Shown piece after piece: positions 17,724 to 28,100 of a stretch of 63,798 nucleotides of DNA. Made by a program: the position numbers and the translations under genes. The notes under the pieces were generated by a model, which saw only the letters and a list, made by a program, of their open reading frames with translations, had not been told where the DNA came from and ran no database searches. Source of the DNA: an uncultured Ignavibacterium sp. (GTDB lineage Bacteria; Bacteroidota; Ignavibacteria; Ignavibacteriales; Ignavibacteriaceae); NCBI GenBank assembly GCA_937942875.1, contig CALEBT010000025.1:1-63798 (forward strand), given 5' to 3'. How positions within the stretch are numbered: position 1 is the first letter of the stretch; each line of letters begins with the position of its first letter.

Positions 17724-18320
17724 GTGCTAAAGAGGTTATTTTACTTTTTTGTGACAGTTTTAGTAATTCTGACCTATTCTTGCTATGAGCATTTCCCTCT
17801 CAAACAAGATATAAAAAGAACACAGAATAAGTTTTGGAATCAGGACAGTATCTTAGTAGAATTTCCTGAAGTAATCAAAAATAAAGTAGCTTTACTTGCG
17901 ATGATTTATACTCATTGTCCGGATATATGTCCTATGACTACGCATAATATGAAATTAGTACAAGATATTCTAAGTGATAAAATAAAAGAAAAACTAAAAT
18001 TAGTAGTTATCACTTTTGACCCTCAAAGAGATTCTCCTGCTGTATTAAAAGAGTATGCATTAGTTCGAGAGTATGACTTTAATAATTGGATATTTCTATC
18101 AGGAGATGAAATTAACACTAAAGAAGTTATGTTAAAATTTGACATTAAAGCAATTAAAACTGATTCATCTTATGATGAAAAAGGAAATCTTAGTTATTAC
18201 ATCACTCACACTGATAGATTAACTTTAATAGATGAGGAAGGATTCATAAGAAAAAAATACCAAGGAAGTGTGATTAATGTAGAAGAAGTAAAAAAAGATA
18301 TTGAATATTTTTTAATGTAA
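17724..18320 (+). CDS. SCO1/SenC-family copper-binding lipoprotein
   Basis: This 198-residue protein reads from a GTG. Its hydrophobic leader ends LTYSC, which suggests a lipoprotein attached at Cys20. The thioredoxin-like domain carries the SCO metal motif THCPDICPM (Cys65 and Cys69) and the distal histidine in YYITHTDRL. SCO proteins deliver copper to the CuA centre of cytochrome oxidase or act in redox homeostasis. No oxidase genes are in this window, so the partner lies elsewhere. The GTG start has no strong ribosome-binding site, but the leader begins right there. Confidence 0.88.
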   Translation: MLKRLFYFFVTVLVILTYSCYEHFPLKQDIKRTQNKFWNQDSILVEFPEVIKNKVALLAMIYTHCPDICPMTTHNMKLVQDILSDKIKEKLKLVVITFDPQRDSPAVLKEYALVREYDFNNWIFLSGDEINTKEVMLKFDIKAIKTDSSYDEKGNLSYYITHTDRLTLIDEEGFIRKKYQGSVINVEEVKKDIEYFLM

Positions 18321-18333
18321 GTTTAAAGATGAT

Positions 18334-18358
18334 TTTTGCAATGAAAAGATTATATTTG
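18334..18358 (+). promoter_or_regulatory. Possible promoter of the zinc-ribbon / SLBB / Wzc run
   Basis: TATATTTG at 18351-18358 matches the Bacteroidetes -7 consensus. A TTTG lies at 18334-18337, but the 13-bp spacing is shorter than the usual ~19, so the assignment is tentative. Confidence 0.3.
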
Positions 18359-18381
18359 TTCTCTAAAAAAAATGGAAAGAA

Positions 18382-18645
18382 TTGATGATAAAAAAATCAA
18401 CAGTTTGCCCTAATTGTAAAATGGTCGGTAAATTACATAAATCTCATTCGAAAAATAGAATTGAAAGAATTGTAAACCATTCTTATTTTCTTGGAACTTT
18501 CCGTTGTCAGAATTGTGGTTGGAGAGGAGTCTTATTTAGAAAAAACAGTCTGAATTTTAGTTTCTCTAGTGTTTTGAAAGCAGCTTTCATTTTTGCTGTT
18601 GTGTATTATATAGTCCTATATTTAATAAAAAATTATACGAATTAA
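18382..18645 (+). CDS. Small zinc-ribbon membrane protein of unknown function
   Basis: An 87-residue protein with two CxxC knuckles, CPNCKMVGKL near residue 8 and FRCQNCGWRG near residue 52, which together form a zinc ribbon. A single transmembrane helix near the C-terminus (AAFIFAVVYYIVLYLI) follows. The basic linker between the knuckles (KSHSKNRIERIV) points to a cytoplasmic ribbon. It lies 12 bp before the SLBB gene and may belong to the polysaccharide-export run. I do not recognise a named family. Confidence 0.7.
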   Translation: MMIKKSTVCPNCKMVGKLHKSHSKNRIERIVNHSYFLGTFRCQNCGWRGVLFRKNSLNFSFSSVLKAAFIFAVVYYIVLYLIKNYTN

Positions 18646-18657
18646 TTAGAAGGAATT

Positions 18658-19170
18658 ATGAAATATTATTTTTTTATCTTATTTGCACTCTTCATATTTT
18701 ACAATAACATAAATGCCCAGGATATTAGAATAGGATCTTCCCTTGATAACAGGTATAATCCTAGTGGTGGTTTTTATGATTACAGCGATCCAAGATATGT
18801 TAATATTATGGTAAATATATGGGGTTATGTTAGGTTCCCGGGTAAATATTATGTCCCTGAAAACTCAAAAGTATTGGATCTTCTCTCTTATGCCGGCGGA
18901 CCTACTCCTGACGCTTTTTTGAATGATATTAGATTATATCGAGGAACTACCAACAACGAGGGACTAATAAAAATATTGGATTTTAATGATTTGATGAATA
19001 AAGAAAATCCAAATATAAAAAACTTAGATATTCCTTTGTTATTACCAGGGGATGTAATCTTAGTTCCGGGAGAGCCAAAGTTATATTTTCGTGATTATGT
19101 AGCAATATACACATCTATTACTTCTGTTTTAATTTCTTTAGCAATTTTAATTCTTAACATAGCAAAATAG
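18658..19170 (+). CDS. SLBB-domain protein linked to polysaccharide export, lacking the Wza-type export domain
   Basis: This 170-residue protein has a signal peptide (about 1-20, ending INAQ) and one SLBB (beta-grasp) domain: VNIMVNIWGYVRFPGKYYVP, LDLLSYAGGPTPDAFLNDIR, LLLPGDVILVPGE. It ends in a hydrophobic helix (VAIYTSITSVLISLAILIL). Classical Wza proteins carry an N-terminal polysaccharide-export domain before SLBB modules, and that part is absent here. The gene is 16 bp upstream of the Wzc-type kinase, the usual partner of Wza, so a role in exopolysaccharide secretion is likely. It may work with another outer-membrane component encoded elsewhere. Confidence 0.8.
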   Translation: MKYYFFILFALFIFYNNINAQDIRIGSSLDNRYNPSGGFYDYSDPRYVNIMVNIWGYVRFPGKYYVPENSKVLDLLSYAGGPTPDAFLNDIRLYRGTTNNEGLIKILDFNDLMNKENPNIKNLDIPLLLPGDVILVPGEPKLYFRDYVAIYTSITSVLISLAILILNIAK

Positions 19171-19186
19171 ATTTAGAGGTCGTTCA

Positions 19187-21457
19187 ATGAATAATTATAA
19201 TCAAGTTAGTCAAAATGGTCATGAAGTGAAACAAAACGAAATGAAAGATTATATAATTATTTTCTTTCAAAAAAAGTTTATCGTATTAGGGATATTTTTA
19301 GTTGCATTAGTTACTGCCATAGTCTATTCTTTAATAGCTATAAATTATTATACAGCTTCTGGTTCAATTAAAGTTTCTATTCCAAAGTCTAATCCGATTT
19401 CAGGCCCGTTATTTGAGCAATTTCAGGAATTTGGAAGTGATAGATATATTGCAAATGAAATTGAGGTTCTAAAAAGTCGTTCAATAGCTGAAATTGCTGC
19501 AAAAACTATTATTGATACTTTTAATACAAAAAATAATTCGGAATTATTTTATTTATTTTTATCTGATCACGAAAATCCAGCTGAAGGATTGAAACGTTTT
19601 GAAAGTATAGTCAAGATTCTGCAAAAAACAATTGAAATTGAACAAAAACGTGGATTGGATATAATAATATTTAAGGCTGACTCACCATCTCCCTATGAAG
19701 CATCTTTAATTGTTAACGCATATATTAACGCATATTACACATATAATCTTAAAATGAGCCGGCAACGTTATACTCTAGCTAAAGATTTTCTTGAGAGACA
19801 AAGACAGGATAAAGCAGTTAGATTAAAAGAATCTGAGAATGCCGTCAGTGAATTTCAACAAAGAAATAATGTAGTAGTTTTAGATGAACAAGCCAGAACT
19901 TTAGTTGAGCAGATCTCTCAATTAGAAGCGCAAATGAATGCAGCAGATATCGAAGCTAAATCAAAACAACAATCTTTAAACGAGTTTAAGGCAAGATTAG
20001 AACAAAAAGATAGAGATGTGGCTAAATATATCGATAAAATTTCTACAGAACCCTATATAAAAGCATTACAAGAGCAGATTGCTAAGTTAGAGGTACAAAA
20101 AGAACTTGTAGTCTCTTCTCTCGGACTTTCTAACCCTAATAACGATATTTCGGTTCAGAATTACAACAGGACAATAAAAGACTTAAAAAATAAGCTTAAT
20201 GAGCAAATGATTATTCTTGAAAAAGGTATTTTAGCTTACACACCTGATGATATAAGGCAATTATCAATAGATATACTGAAACTCGACTTAGAAATTAGAT
20301 CCTCTCAAGCAAAAGCAGAAGAACTTCGAAAAGCCGTTAGAAATTATGAATCCAAATTTAATAAGTTACCAGTTCAGTCTATCGAGTTTGCAAGATTAGA
20401 AAGAGATAGACTGAGTAATGAAAAATTGTATACCTTACTAGAAGAAAAATATCAAGAATCTCTTATTGCAGAGCAATCTATACCTTCAAATGTTGAGATT
20501 ATTGACGAAGCAAGAGTTCCTTTAATCCCATCAAAACCGAATAGAACCTTAATTATAATTATTGGATTTGTTGTTGGAATCGGATTTGCTGCAGGTTATA
20601 TATTTTTAGTCAAATACTTTGATGTTACGATCAGAACTCCTGAAGATATCAGAAATAAAGGTGCAAATGTTATATCTTGGATTCCGAAAATAGAAGATTT
20701 TATTGAGTCAGATATGAGTGAATTAGAGCATGAAATCATAGTGGCTTCTTTACCTGATTCAGTTCCAGCTGAAGCCTTTAATAGTACAAAAACTAAAATA
20801 CAATATACTCGTTTATCAGAATCCCCAATTAAAGCTATTTTAATTACGAGTCCAACTCCCAAAGATGGAAAAACTTTCATATGCTCTAACTTAGCTGCTA
20901 CCTACGGACTTTCCGGTGAAAGGGTAGTAGCTGTTGATTTAGATTTAAGACGTCCACGTTTGCACGAATCTTTTAATCTTGAGAAGAAAAAAGGTGTTAC
21001 TGATTATTTGTTTAATATGGCAAGTTTTGAACAAATCATTCAGACTACACAATTTAAAGGATTGGATTTTATATCTGCAGGATCTAAAATTCCCAATCCT
21101 GCTGAAGTAATTTCCTCATCAGCATTAAAAGAAATGTTGGAAAATCTAAAAAATCAATATGATTATGTTTTTATAGATTCTCCACCGATTATTGCAGTAT
21201 CAGATGCAGCTGTGCTATCTCAACTTAGTGATATAACTATATTAGTTGCTTCTGTTAATCAGACAAGAACTGATTTATTAGAAGAAGCAATTAAGACTTT
21301 AAATTCTATTAAAGGCAATTATTTTGGAGTGATTCTTAACAGATTTGAATCTACTAACGGTTACGGCTCGTATTATAAATACTACTATTATTATTATTCT
21401 TCCGCAAAACCAAAAAAATCAAAGAAAAGTCAGGCTAATTCAGAAGTTATAACGTAA
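19187..21457 (+). CDS. Wzc-type polysaccharide copolymerase with bacterial tyrosine-kinase domain
   Basis: This 756-residue inner-membrane protein controls polysaccharide chain length and export. Two membrane helices (about 31-52 and 454-475) flank a periplasmic Wzz-like region with long coiled coil (about 195-430). The cytoplasmic BY-kinase domain has Walker A SPTPKDGKT (555-563), Walker A' VDLDLRRP (583-590) and Walker B FIDSPP (662-667). It ends in a tyrosine cluster (YGSYYKYYYYYYSS), the usual autophosphorylation tail. It pairs with the SLBB protein upstream. No glycosyltransferases for the polymer are adjacent; the nearest one is about 38 kb away. Confidence 0.93.
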   Translation: MNNYNQVSQNGHEVKQNEMKDYIIIFFQKKFIVLGIFLVALVTAIVYSLIAINYYTASGSIKVSIPKSNPISGPLFEQFQEFGSDRYIANEIEVLKSRSIAEIAAKTIIDTFNTKNNSELFYLFLSDHENPAEGLKRFESIVKILQKTIEIEQKRGLDIIIFKADSPSPYEASLIVNAYINAYYTYNLKMSRQRYTLAKDFLERQRQDKAVRLKESENAVSEFQQRNNVVVLDEQARTLVEQISQLEAQMNAADIEAKSKQQSLNEFKARLEQKDRDVAKYIDKISTEPYIKALQEQIAKLEVQKELVVSSLGLSNPNNDISVQNYNRTIKDLKNKLNEQMIILEKGILAYTPDDIRQLSIDILKLDLEIRSSQAKAEELRKAVRNYESKFNKLPVQSIEFARLERDRLSNEKLYTLLEEKYQESLIAEQSIPSNVEIIDEARVPLIPSKPNRTLIIIIGFVVGIGFAAGYIFLVKYFDVTIRTPEDIRNKGANVISWIPKIEDFIESDMSELEHEIIVASLPDSVPAEAFNSTKTKIQYTRLSESPIKAILITSPTPKDGKTFICSNLAATYGLSGERVVAVDLDLRRPRLHESFNLEKKKGVTDYLFNMASFEQIIQTTQFKGLDFISAGSKIPNPAEVISSSALKEMLENLKNQYDYVFIDSPPIIAVSDAAVLSQLSDITILVASVNQTRTDLLEEAIKTLNSIKGNYFGVILNRFESTNGYGSYYKYYYYYYSSAKPKKSKKSQANSEVIT

Positions 21458-21480
21458 TTATTTTGTATTATTAAATCAGA

Positions 21481-22326
21481 TTGGGTTATCCGTCTGAAAT
21501 ATCTTTAGCATTGGGAAAATTTTCCAAACATTACGAAAATTTTCCCGTTGCGTCTTTTTTACTACCATCCGATCAAAAGCTTAAAATTAAACTTATTTAT
21601 TGGTTTGCCAGAACAGCAGATGATATTGCTGATGAGGGACATATTGCTGCTGAGAAAAGAATTGATCTTCTAAACCAATTCCAAGGCGAATTTCTGAAAT
21701 CATTGAATCACTCATCAGAGATTAGTTATATGAATCAGCTTGGAAAAGTCGTAATTTCTGACAAACTCTCACCTGAACTTTTCTTAAAACTGCTAAGTGC
21801 ATTTAAACAGGATGTAACAAAGAATAGATATTTTAATTTTGAAGAAATATTAAATTACTGTAATCGCTCAGCTAATCCTGTCGGAAGATTAGTGCTTGAA
21901 TTATTTAAATATAGTAATGAAGAATTGATGAATTATTCGGATAAAATTTGTACTTCACTTCAGTTGATAAATTTTATTCAGGATACTCAAATAGATTTAA
22001 AGAAAAACAGATTATACTATCCACTCAGTGAGTTTCAAGATTTTCAAATTACAGAACAGGATTTTTTCAAATTGAATTTTAATCCTTCAATGAGGGAGTA
22101 TATTAAATTTAATGTTAATAGAGCCCAAGATTTAATGAACCAAGGTAAACCTCTGTTGAATTTCTTAAAAGGAAGACTGGCTATCGAAATTAAGTGGACG
22201 ATTCTTGGTGGTGAGGAAATATTAAAGAAAATTAAAAAAGCTGATTTCAATGTAATGACAGTTAGACCAACGATTTCTAAATTTGATTATTCAAAAATTT
22301 TCATTAGAAGTCTATTAAGGTTATGA
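21481..22326 (+). CDS. hpnC: Squalene/phytoene-synthase family protein HpnC (hydroxysqualene synthase)
   Basis: This 281-residue trans-isoprenyl synthase probably starts at a TTG, since family similarity begins at once (SLALGKFSKHYENFPVASFLLP) and the nearest ATG is far inside. The first Asp-rich motif is RTADDIADE and the second region reads QDTQIDLKKNRLYYP. In the HpnCDE route, HpnD makes presqualene diphosphate, HpnC converts it to hydroxysqualene, and HpnE reduces that to squalene. The assignment as HpnC rests on gene order and divergence from the next gene. The reading frame overlaps hpnD by 4 bp. Confidence 0.88.
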   Translation: MGYPSEISLALGKFSKHYENFPVASFLLPSDQKLKIKLIYWFARTADDIADEGHIAAEKRIDLLNQFQGEFLKSLNHSSEISYMNQLGKVVISDKLSPELFLKLLSAFKQDVTKNRYFNFEEILNYCNRSANPVGRLVLELFKYSNEELMNYSDKICTSLQLINFIQDTQIDLKKNRLYYPLSEFQDFQITEQDFFKLNFNPSMREYIKFNVNRAQDLMNQGKPLLNFLKGRLAIEIKWTILGGEEILKKIKKADFNVMTVRPTISKFDYSKIFIRSLLRL

Positions 22327-23165
22327 TAAATTCAGCAAAAGAGATCTCTAAACAAAGTAAAAGCAGTTTTTATTATGCTTTCAATCTTTTACCAAAAGAT
22401 AAACGTGATGCAATGAATATTGTCTATGCCTTTTGTAGAAAAACTGATGATATTGTCGATAATGATGACTCGAATGAAATAAAATTACATAATCTTAATC
22501 TTTGGAAGGAAGAATTTGATAAATCCTTAAATGGCAAAAGTAATAATCAGTTATTGAAAAGTCTTTCAAAAGTAATTTACGATTTTAAGATACCAATTGA
22601 ACCTTTCTTCGATTTGCTTAAAGGTATGGAAATGGACATAAGCATTTGCAGATATGAAAATTTTGAATCTCTGAAAGAATATTGTTACAGAGTTGCCTCG
22701 ACTGTTGGATTGATGAGTATTGAAATATTTGGTTATAAAAATAAGAGTACGAAAGATTTTGCAATCAATCTTGGTATTGCTTTACAATTAACTAATATCC
22801 TCAGGGATATCAGGAAAGATGCCGAAAGTAATAGAATTTATATTCCACTTGATGAATTGAAAAAGTTTTCTTATTCAGAAGATGACTTAATCAGTAAAAA
22901 ATACAATAATAATTTTATTGAGCTAATGAAATTCCAGACTGAGAGAGCTGAGCATTACTTCAGTATGGCCACTTCGTCACTTTCAAAGGAAGATAAAAAA
23001 AATATGTTCCCAGCAAGAGCAATGCATAGTGTTTATCACAGGTTGCTCAAAAAAATAATAATTAATTATTATGATGTATTGAATAAAAATATCAGAGTTA
23101 ACAACTTTGAAAAATTTTATCTTGCCTTATTAGTTTGGGTAAAAAATAAATTGATTTTTATATGA
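22323..23165 (+). CDS. hpnD: Presqualene diphosphate synthase HpnD
   Basis: This 280-residue enzyme condenses two farnesyl diphosphates to presqualene diphosphate. Both catalytic Asp-rich motifs are present: CRKTDDIVDND near residue 38 and LRDIRKDAESNRIYIPLDEL near 160. It is in the same family as hpnC, but its motifs are closer to canonical squalene/phytoene synthases. It overlaps hpnC and hpnE by 4 bp each (ATGA), indicating translational coupling. Confidence 0.9.
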   Translation: MINSAKEISKQSKSSFYYAFNLLPKDKRDAMNIVYAFCRKTDDIVDNDDSNEIKLHNLNLWKEEFDKSLNGKSNNQLLKSLSKVIYDFKIPIEPFFDLLKGMEMDISICRYENFESLKEYCYRVASTVGLMSIEIFGYKNKSTKDFAINLGIALQLTNILRDIRKDAESNRIYIPLDELKKFSYSEDDLISKKYNNNFIELMKFQTERAEHYFSMATSSLSKEDKKNMFPARAMHSVYHRLLKKIIINYYDVLNKNIRVNNFEKFYLALLVWVKNKLIFI

Positions 23166-24451
23166 AAAAAGTTCTGGTGATTGGTGGCGGATTATCAGGT
23201 CTGTCTGCAGCAGCCTATCTTTCTCATAATAATTTTGAAGTGACAATAATAGAATCGACTTCTAAACTTGGCGGTAAAACTCATTCAATTCAGGAAAGGG
23301 ATTCAAAAATTGAAATTGATAACGGTCAGCATATTTTACTTGGTTGTTACTTTGAAACTTTAAATTTCTTAAAGTTAATATCGGCTAAAGATTCTATTAA
23401 AGTTCAGGAACAATTTTTCATTAATTATCTTTTACCAAACTTTCAATTATTTAAACTCAGAGCAGGTAACTTTTTTTATCCATTTAATTTATTATATGGT
23501 TTATATTTGTTCCCATTGCTTTCGATTAGAGACAAAGCTTCTTTATTAAAATTACTTATTAAAATAAAATTTATGGATTCTCAATCTGTGGGTCAGTTGA
23601 CAGTCAAAGAGTGGTTGGAGAAAGAGAATCAAACACAAAATTCATTTAAATTATTCTGGGAAGTTATTTGTGTCGGAGCTCTAAATATCTCTACTAATAT
23701 TGCTTCTGCCAAATTATTCTGTGAAGTACTTAAACAAATATTTTGGACAGGTGGTGATTCATATAAAATTATTTTACCTTCAAACTCACTGAATAAAACT
23801 TTTATAGTTCCTGCCGAATCTTTTTTAATAAGAAATAATGTAAAAATTTGTAAATCAGAGAAATGCGAAAAGATTTTCATTGAAGACAGTAAAGTATTTG
23901 AGATTAAAACGAATAAAAGAATATTTAAAGATTTTGATTACTGTTTGGCGGCTGTTCCTTTTTACTCACTCAAATCTTTTGGAATCATTGACACAGATGA
24001 TTTAGATATTTCTTATTCGGCTGTTCTTAATATTTATCTATGGCTGAATAATAATCCTTTATCAGAACCATTTTACGCTATCGTCAATTCTCCGATACAC
24101 TGGATTTTTAATAAAGGTGATTTTATAAATATTACTATTAGCAATGCAAATAATCTGGTTGATAAATCAAAAAGTGCAATTGAAAAAATAATTTTAGTTG
24201 AAATTGATAAATTTATTCCTTCATTATCAAAAGAAGTAAGAAAAATTGTGATTATCAAAGAAAAAAAAGCGACTTTTATTCCATCAAATAATATTCTTGA
24301 GAAAAGATTAAAGTCTAAAACGAAGTTCAGCAATTTATTTTTGGCAGGTGACTGGACTGACACAAAATTGCCATCTACAATTGAAGGTGCAATTAAAAGT
24401 GGAAGAATTGCCGCTGAAGAAATTATAAATCATCATTTTAACAATAATTGA
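23162..24451 (+). CDS. hpnE: FAD-dependent hydroxysqualene dehydroxylase HpnE
   Basis: This 429-residue flavoprotein has an N-terminal dinucleotide-binding motif (VIGGGLSGLSAAAYLSHNNF) and, near the C-terminus, the FAD-binding LFLAGDWTDTKLPSTIEGAI typical of the phytoene desaturase/amine oxidase superfamily. With hpnC and hpnD just upstream in overlapping frames it completes the three-step squalene route, reducing hydroxysqualene to squalene. No squalene-hopene cyclase is in the window, so the end product could be squalene itself or hopanoids made with a cyclase encoded elsewhere. Confidence 0.92.
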   Translation: MKKVLVIGGGLSGLSAAAYLSHNNFEVTIIESTSKLGGKTHSIQERDSKIEIDNGQHILLGCYFETLNFLKLISAKDSIKVQEQFFINYLLPNFQLFKLRAGNFFYPFNLLYGLYLFPLLSIRDKASLLKLLIKIKFMDSQSVGQLTVKEWLEKENQTQNSFKLFWEVICVGALNISTNIASAKLFCEVLKQIFWTGGDSYKIILPSNSLNKTFIVPAESFLIRNNVKICKSEKCEKIFIEDSKVFEIKTNKRIFKDFDYCLAAVPFYSLKSFGIIDTDDLDISYSAVLNIYLWLNNNPLSEPFYAIVNSPIHWIFNKGDFINITISNANNLVDKSKSAIEKIILVEIDKFIPSLSKEVRKIVIIKEKKATFIPSNNILEKRLKSKTKFSNLFLAGDWTDTKLPSTIEGAIKSGRIAAEEIINHHFNNN

Positions 24452-24454
24452 GAC

Positions 24455-24952
24455 GTGAATAAAAAAGCACAATATTATATTGAAAAGCTCGACTTAAAAA
24501 AACATCCGGAAGGTGGATATTTTAAGGAAATCTATCGTTCAAATGAGCATTTTATTGTTCCTGATTATTCTTTTAAGAAGAAAGAACGAAATTATTCCAC
24601 TTCTATTTATTTCCTGTTAGAAGGTAAGGATAAGTCATGTTTTCATAAATTAAACTCTGATGAAATATGGCATTTTTATGATGGATCAGACATCAGAATA
24701 ATTATAATTGATAGTTCAGGTAATCTTTCCGAAACTTTGCTTGGTAAAGAAAATGGAGAATTTCAATTCACAATCAAAAAAAACTCCTGGTTTGCAGCAG
24801 AATTGGTGAATAAAGACTCGTTTGCACTTATTGGTTGTACTGTTTCTCCAGGTTTTGATTTTGAAGATTTCATCCTTGGGAAAAGGGAGGAATTAATAAA
24901 TTTATTCCCTCAGCACGAGCAAATTATTAAAAAATTCACCAGAATTAATTAA
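24455..24952 (+). CDS. DUF985-type cupin protein
   Basis: This 165-residue protein belongs to the cupin family pfam06172. It opens AQYYIEKLDLKKHPEGGYFKEIYRS and continues with STSIYFLLEGKDKSCFHKL and ELVNKDSFALIGCTVSPGFDFEDF. It reads from a GTG three bases after the hpnE stop, so it is probably translated from the same message. The family has a sugar-isomerase-like fold but no settled reaction, and a role in squalene metabolism is only suggested by position. Confidence 0.85.
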   Translation: MNKKAQYYIEKLDLKKHPEGGYFKEIYRSNEHFIVPDYSFKKKERNYSTSIYFLLEGKDKSCFHKLNSDEIWHFYDGSDIRIIIIDSSGNLSETLLGKENGEFQFTIKKNSWFAAELVNKDSFALIGCTVSPGFDFEDFILGKREELINLFPQHEQIIKKFTRIN

Positions 24953-25109
24953 ATTTATGTACGAAAATTTACCTTAATTGATATTTTTAATGAATTTATG
25001 TTTATTAAGTTATTAAATTAAAATTATATGAATTTTTCACTTATTATTCCAAAATATTGGAGTCATATCGAATCAACATCTACTATTTTTTAGTATAATA
25101 TTTTGCTAG

Positions 25110-28100
25110 GTGTTCCTTATCAGAAAAAAAGACAAAAAGCTTTCAGTTAGAGATTTAATACAAATCCTGGTAGGATCTGTTATTATTTTTTATTCAGGTT
25201 TAAACCTTGGCTTTACGTCAAACCAATATACTCAACCTGATAAAAAACTTTGGACAGATATGTTGTACTTGTTTATTGAGCAACAGACTGATAACAATTC
25301 AACGATTGGTTTCCATCAGTTAGATAAATTACAAGCGAACATTGAGCCTGAGAGTCAAGATTTAATTCTTGTTACTGAGGGTAATCAAAATAAAAATTCC
25401 CATAACTATTTATTCTCTCCTGATACTATCGATGTTGACTCTTCATTTGTCTTAATTGATGATACCACAAATATTCCAATCATTGATTCAACTCCTGTGA
25501 AAGTTAATAAAGATTCATTAAGATTACTCGAATGGTCAAGAGACTCAACCGCTCGAGTTGAATATTTTCGTTATCAGCGTGAAGATTTTCCGGTTGTTAG
25601 ATTAAAAGAGAAAAAATTTTCAAAATTCTTTGTTGAACCTTCACCAACTTTGAAACAAAGAAAAATTACAATTGACTCTACAGGTAAGTTTGTTGAAATA
25701 CGGGAAATCATTGGTGGCACGGATAGCAAAATTATTTTGAGGATGCCCATTGAAGAATACATTGCTGAACGACTAAAAATTGAGGAAAGGAAAAATTGGG
25801 AATCACTTGGATATGCCTATGAATTAAAGGAAACTAAATTAGGTTTACAAGAGTTGATGAAGAGCTTTACTGATTTTGAAATACCGCTTCCTAAAGTTGG
25901 TGTATTAAGCATCTTTGGTGAACCTAAAATAAGTTTGAAAATTGGTGGAGCTGTTCAGATACACGGTGCATGGAGAAGTGAAACAACCGAAGGAGTTACC
26001 GCTTCCAGATTGGGCAACACAAGAAACGAGCCCGACTTCAAACAGCAAGTTCAAATAAATGTAAATGGCACTATTGGAGATAAATTAAATATTTCTGCAG
26101 ATTGGAATACAGAACGAACTTTCGAATATGAAAACCAGTTGAAAATTAAATACACCGGTTATGAAGATGAAATTATTCAATCTATAGAAGCTGGTAATGT
26201 ATCACTTCAAACAGCTCCTTTAGTTGGTGGAAGTGAAGCTTTGTTCGGAGTAAAAGCATTATTCAAAATGGGACCTTTTTCTCTTACAACTTTAGCGAGC
26301 CAGAAAAAAGGGGAAACAAAGGAAGTTGAAGTATCAGGTGGAACAACCGCAGCTGAATTCCAAAAGAGAGCTTACGACTATTCTACTAATCACTACTTTT
26401 TAGACACAGTTTATGCAAGTAAAACACTGAATATTTTCAACAATTATTTTGGTAATCCAACACCAATTGTAAATAATACTTATCTTGTTACAGAAGTCCA
26501 GGTTTGGAAATCAATAAATGTAATTTCAACCGATAAGTCAAGAGAGCGCGAAGCTAATGCATATATTGAACTTCCTTCAATAAGCCGAAATCAATCTTAT
26601 CCCGATAGTTTCAGAGAGCCATTGACAAATCCGATTCCAGGTGTTCAGGAGGCTGGAAGATTTTTACTTTTACAAGAAGGAATTGATTATATAGTTCATC
26701 AGGAGACTGGGTTTCTTACCTTTAAAACTCCTATTAATGATAATGACGTAATAGCTGTTTCTTATGGAAGAGAAAATGGTCCCGGTACTGCTAATGATGA
26801 GTATTTCGGTGAATGGCTTGCTCCCGGAGATACAAATACAACAAGAAAAATGGTGTTAAAATTAATTAAACCAAGAAATCTTCAACCGCAATATAAAACT
26901 GCCTGGAAATTACAACTTAAAAACATCTATCCAACCGGAGTTCAAAGAATAAAAGAAGAAGGTTTTGAATTTGAAATAAGATATGAAGTTTCAGGTGCAG
27001 AACCTATTCGTGAAATTGGTAATGTAAGATTCTTAAATGCTTTCGGTTTGGATTTACTCGATGCAAGTAAACAACCTAATCCAGATAATAAATTTGATTT
27101 CAGACCAAACATTACTGTTTTTACAGAAACAGGTGAAGTAATCTTTCCAAAACTTGAGCCATTCGGTACTGATTTACCTGATGGAATTCCCGCTGATTAT
27201 ACTTATCAGGCAATTTATGATACTTTGAAAACCATTGCTCAACAAGATAAAGCAAAGGACAGATGGGTTCTTGTTGGCAAAAGTTCAGGCTCATCTTCAG
27301 CAAGTTATCAATTAGGATTTAATTTAGTAGAAAACTCTGTTAAAGTTACTCTTGATGGCCGTCCGTTAAAAGAGGGTATTGATTATAGAGTTGATTACAA
27401 CAGTGGGCAACTAACAATTACAAATAGCGCTGCTCTTGTCCCAGGGGCAAATTTAAGAATCACATATGAACAAAATGATCTTTTCCAGTTAGCATCCAAA
27501 ACACTTTTAGGTGCCAGAGGTATTTACGAATTTTCTAAAAAGACAAATCTTGGTTTTTCTGTTTTGAACTTGAATCAACAGACACTTAGTGATAAAGTGA
27601 GAATTGGAGAAGAACCATTAAGTAATACAATTTATGGATTAGATTTTAATACATCCGCTGATTTACCTTTTATTACTCGCTCAATCGATAAAGTTTTCTC
27701 AACAAGGGAGATGTCAACATTCAGCCTCACAGGAGAATTTGCTTATATGAATCCTGATCCAAACACCAAGAAAAGTACAATTGCTTCCGATGGTGCTAAA
27801 AGTATTGCATACATTGATGATTTTGAAGGAGCAAAAAGAACAATTCCTATTGGTGTTTCTTATACTTCGTGGAAAGATTTAAGTGCACCGGATTCATTAA
27901 GCACTTTGCCAAATTTAACACGGGCAGAAAAGATGCCTTATAAAGGAAAAACTTTTTGGTTCAATGAAACTCCCTCAAATGTGACAGTACAACAGATTTA
28001 TGGGGATCGGAAACAAGTTGCCCGCTCTGATTATAATGTAACTGTAATGGATGTGGTGTTTCTACCTGACACACCCGGAACTTATAATTGGAATCCAAAC

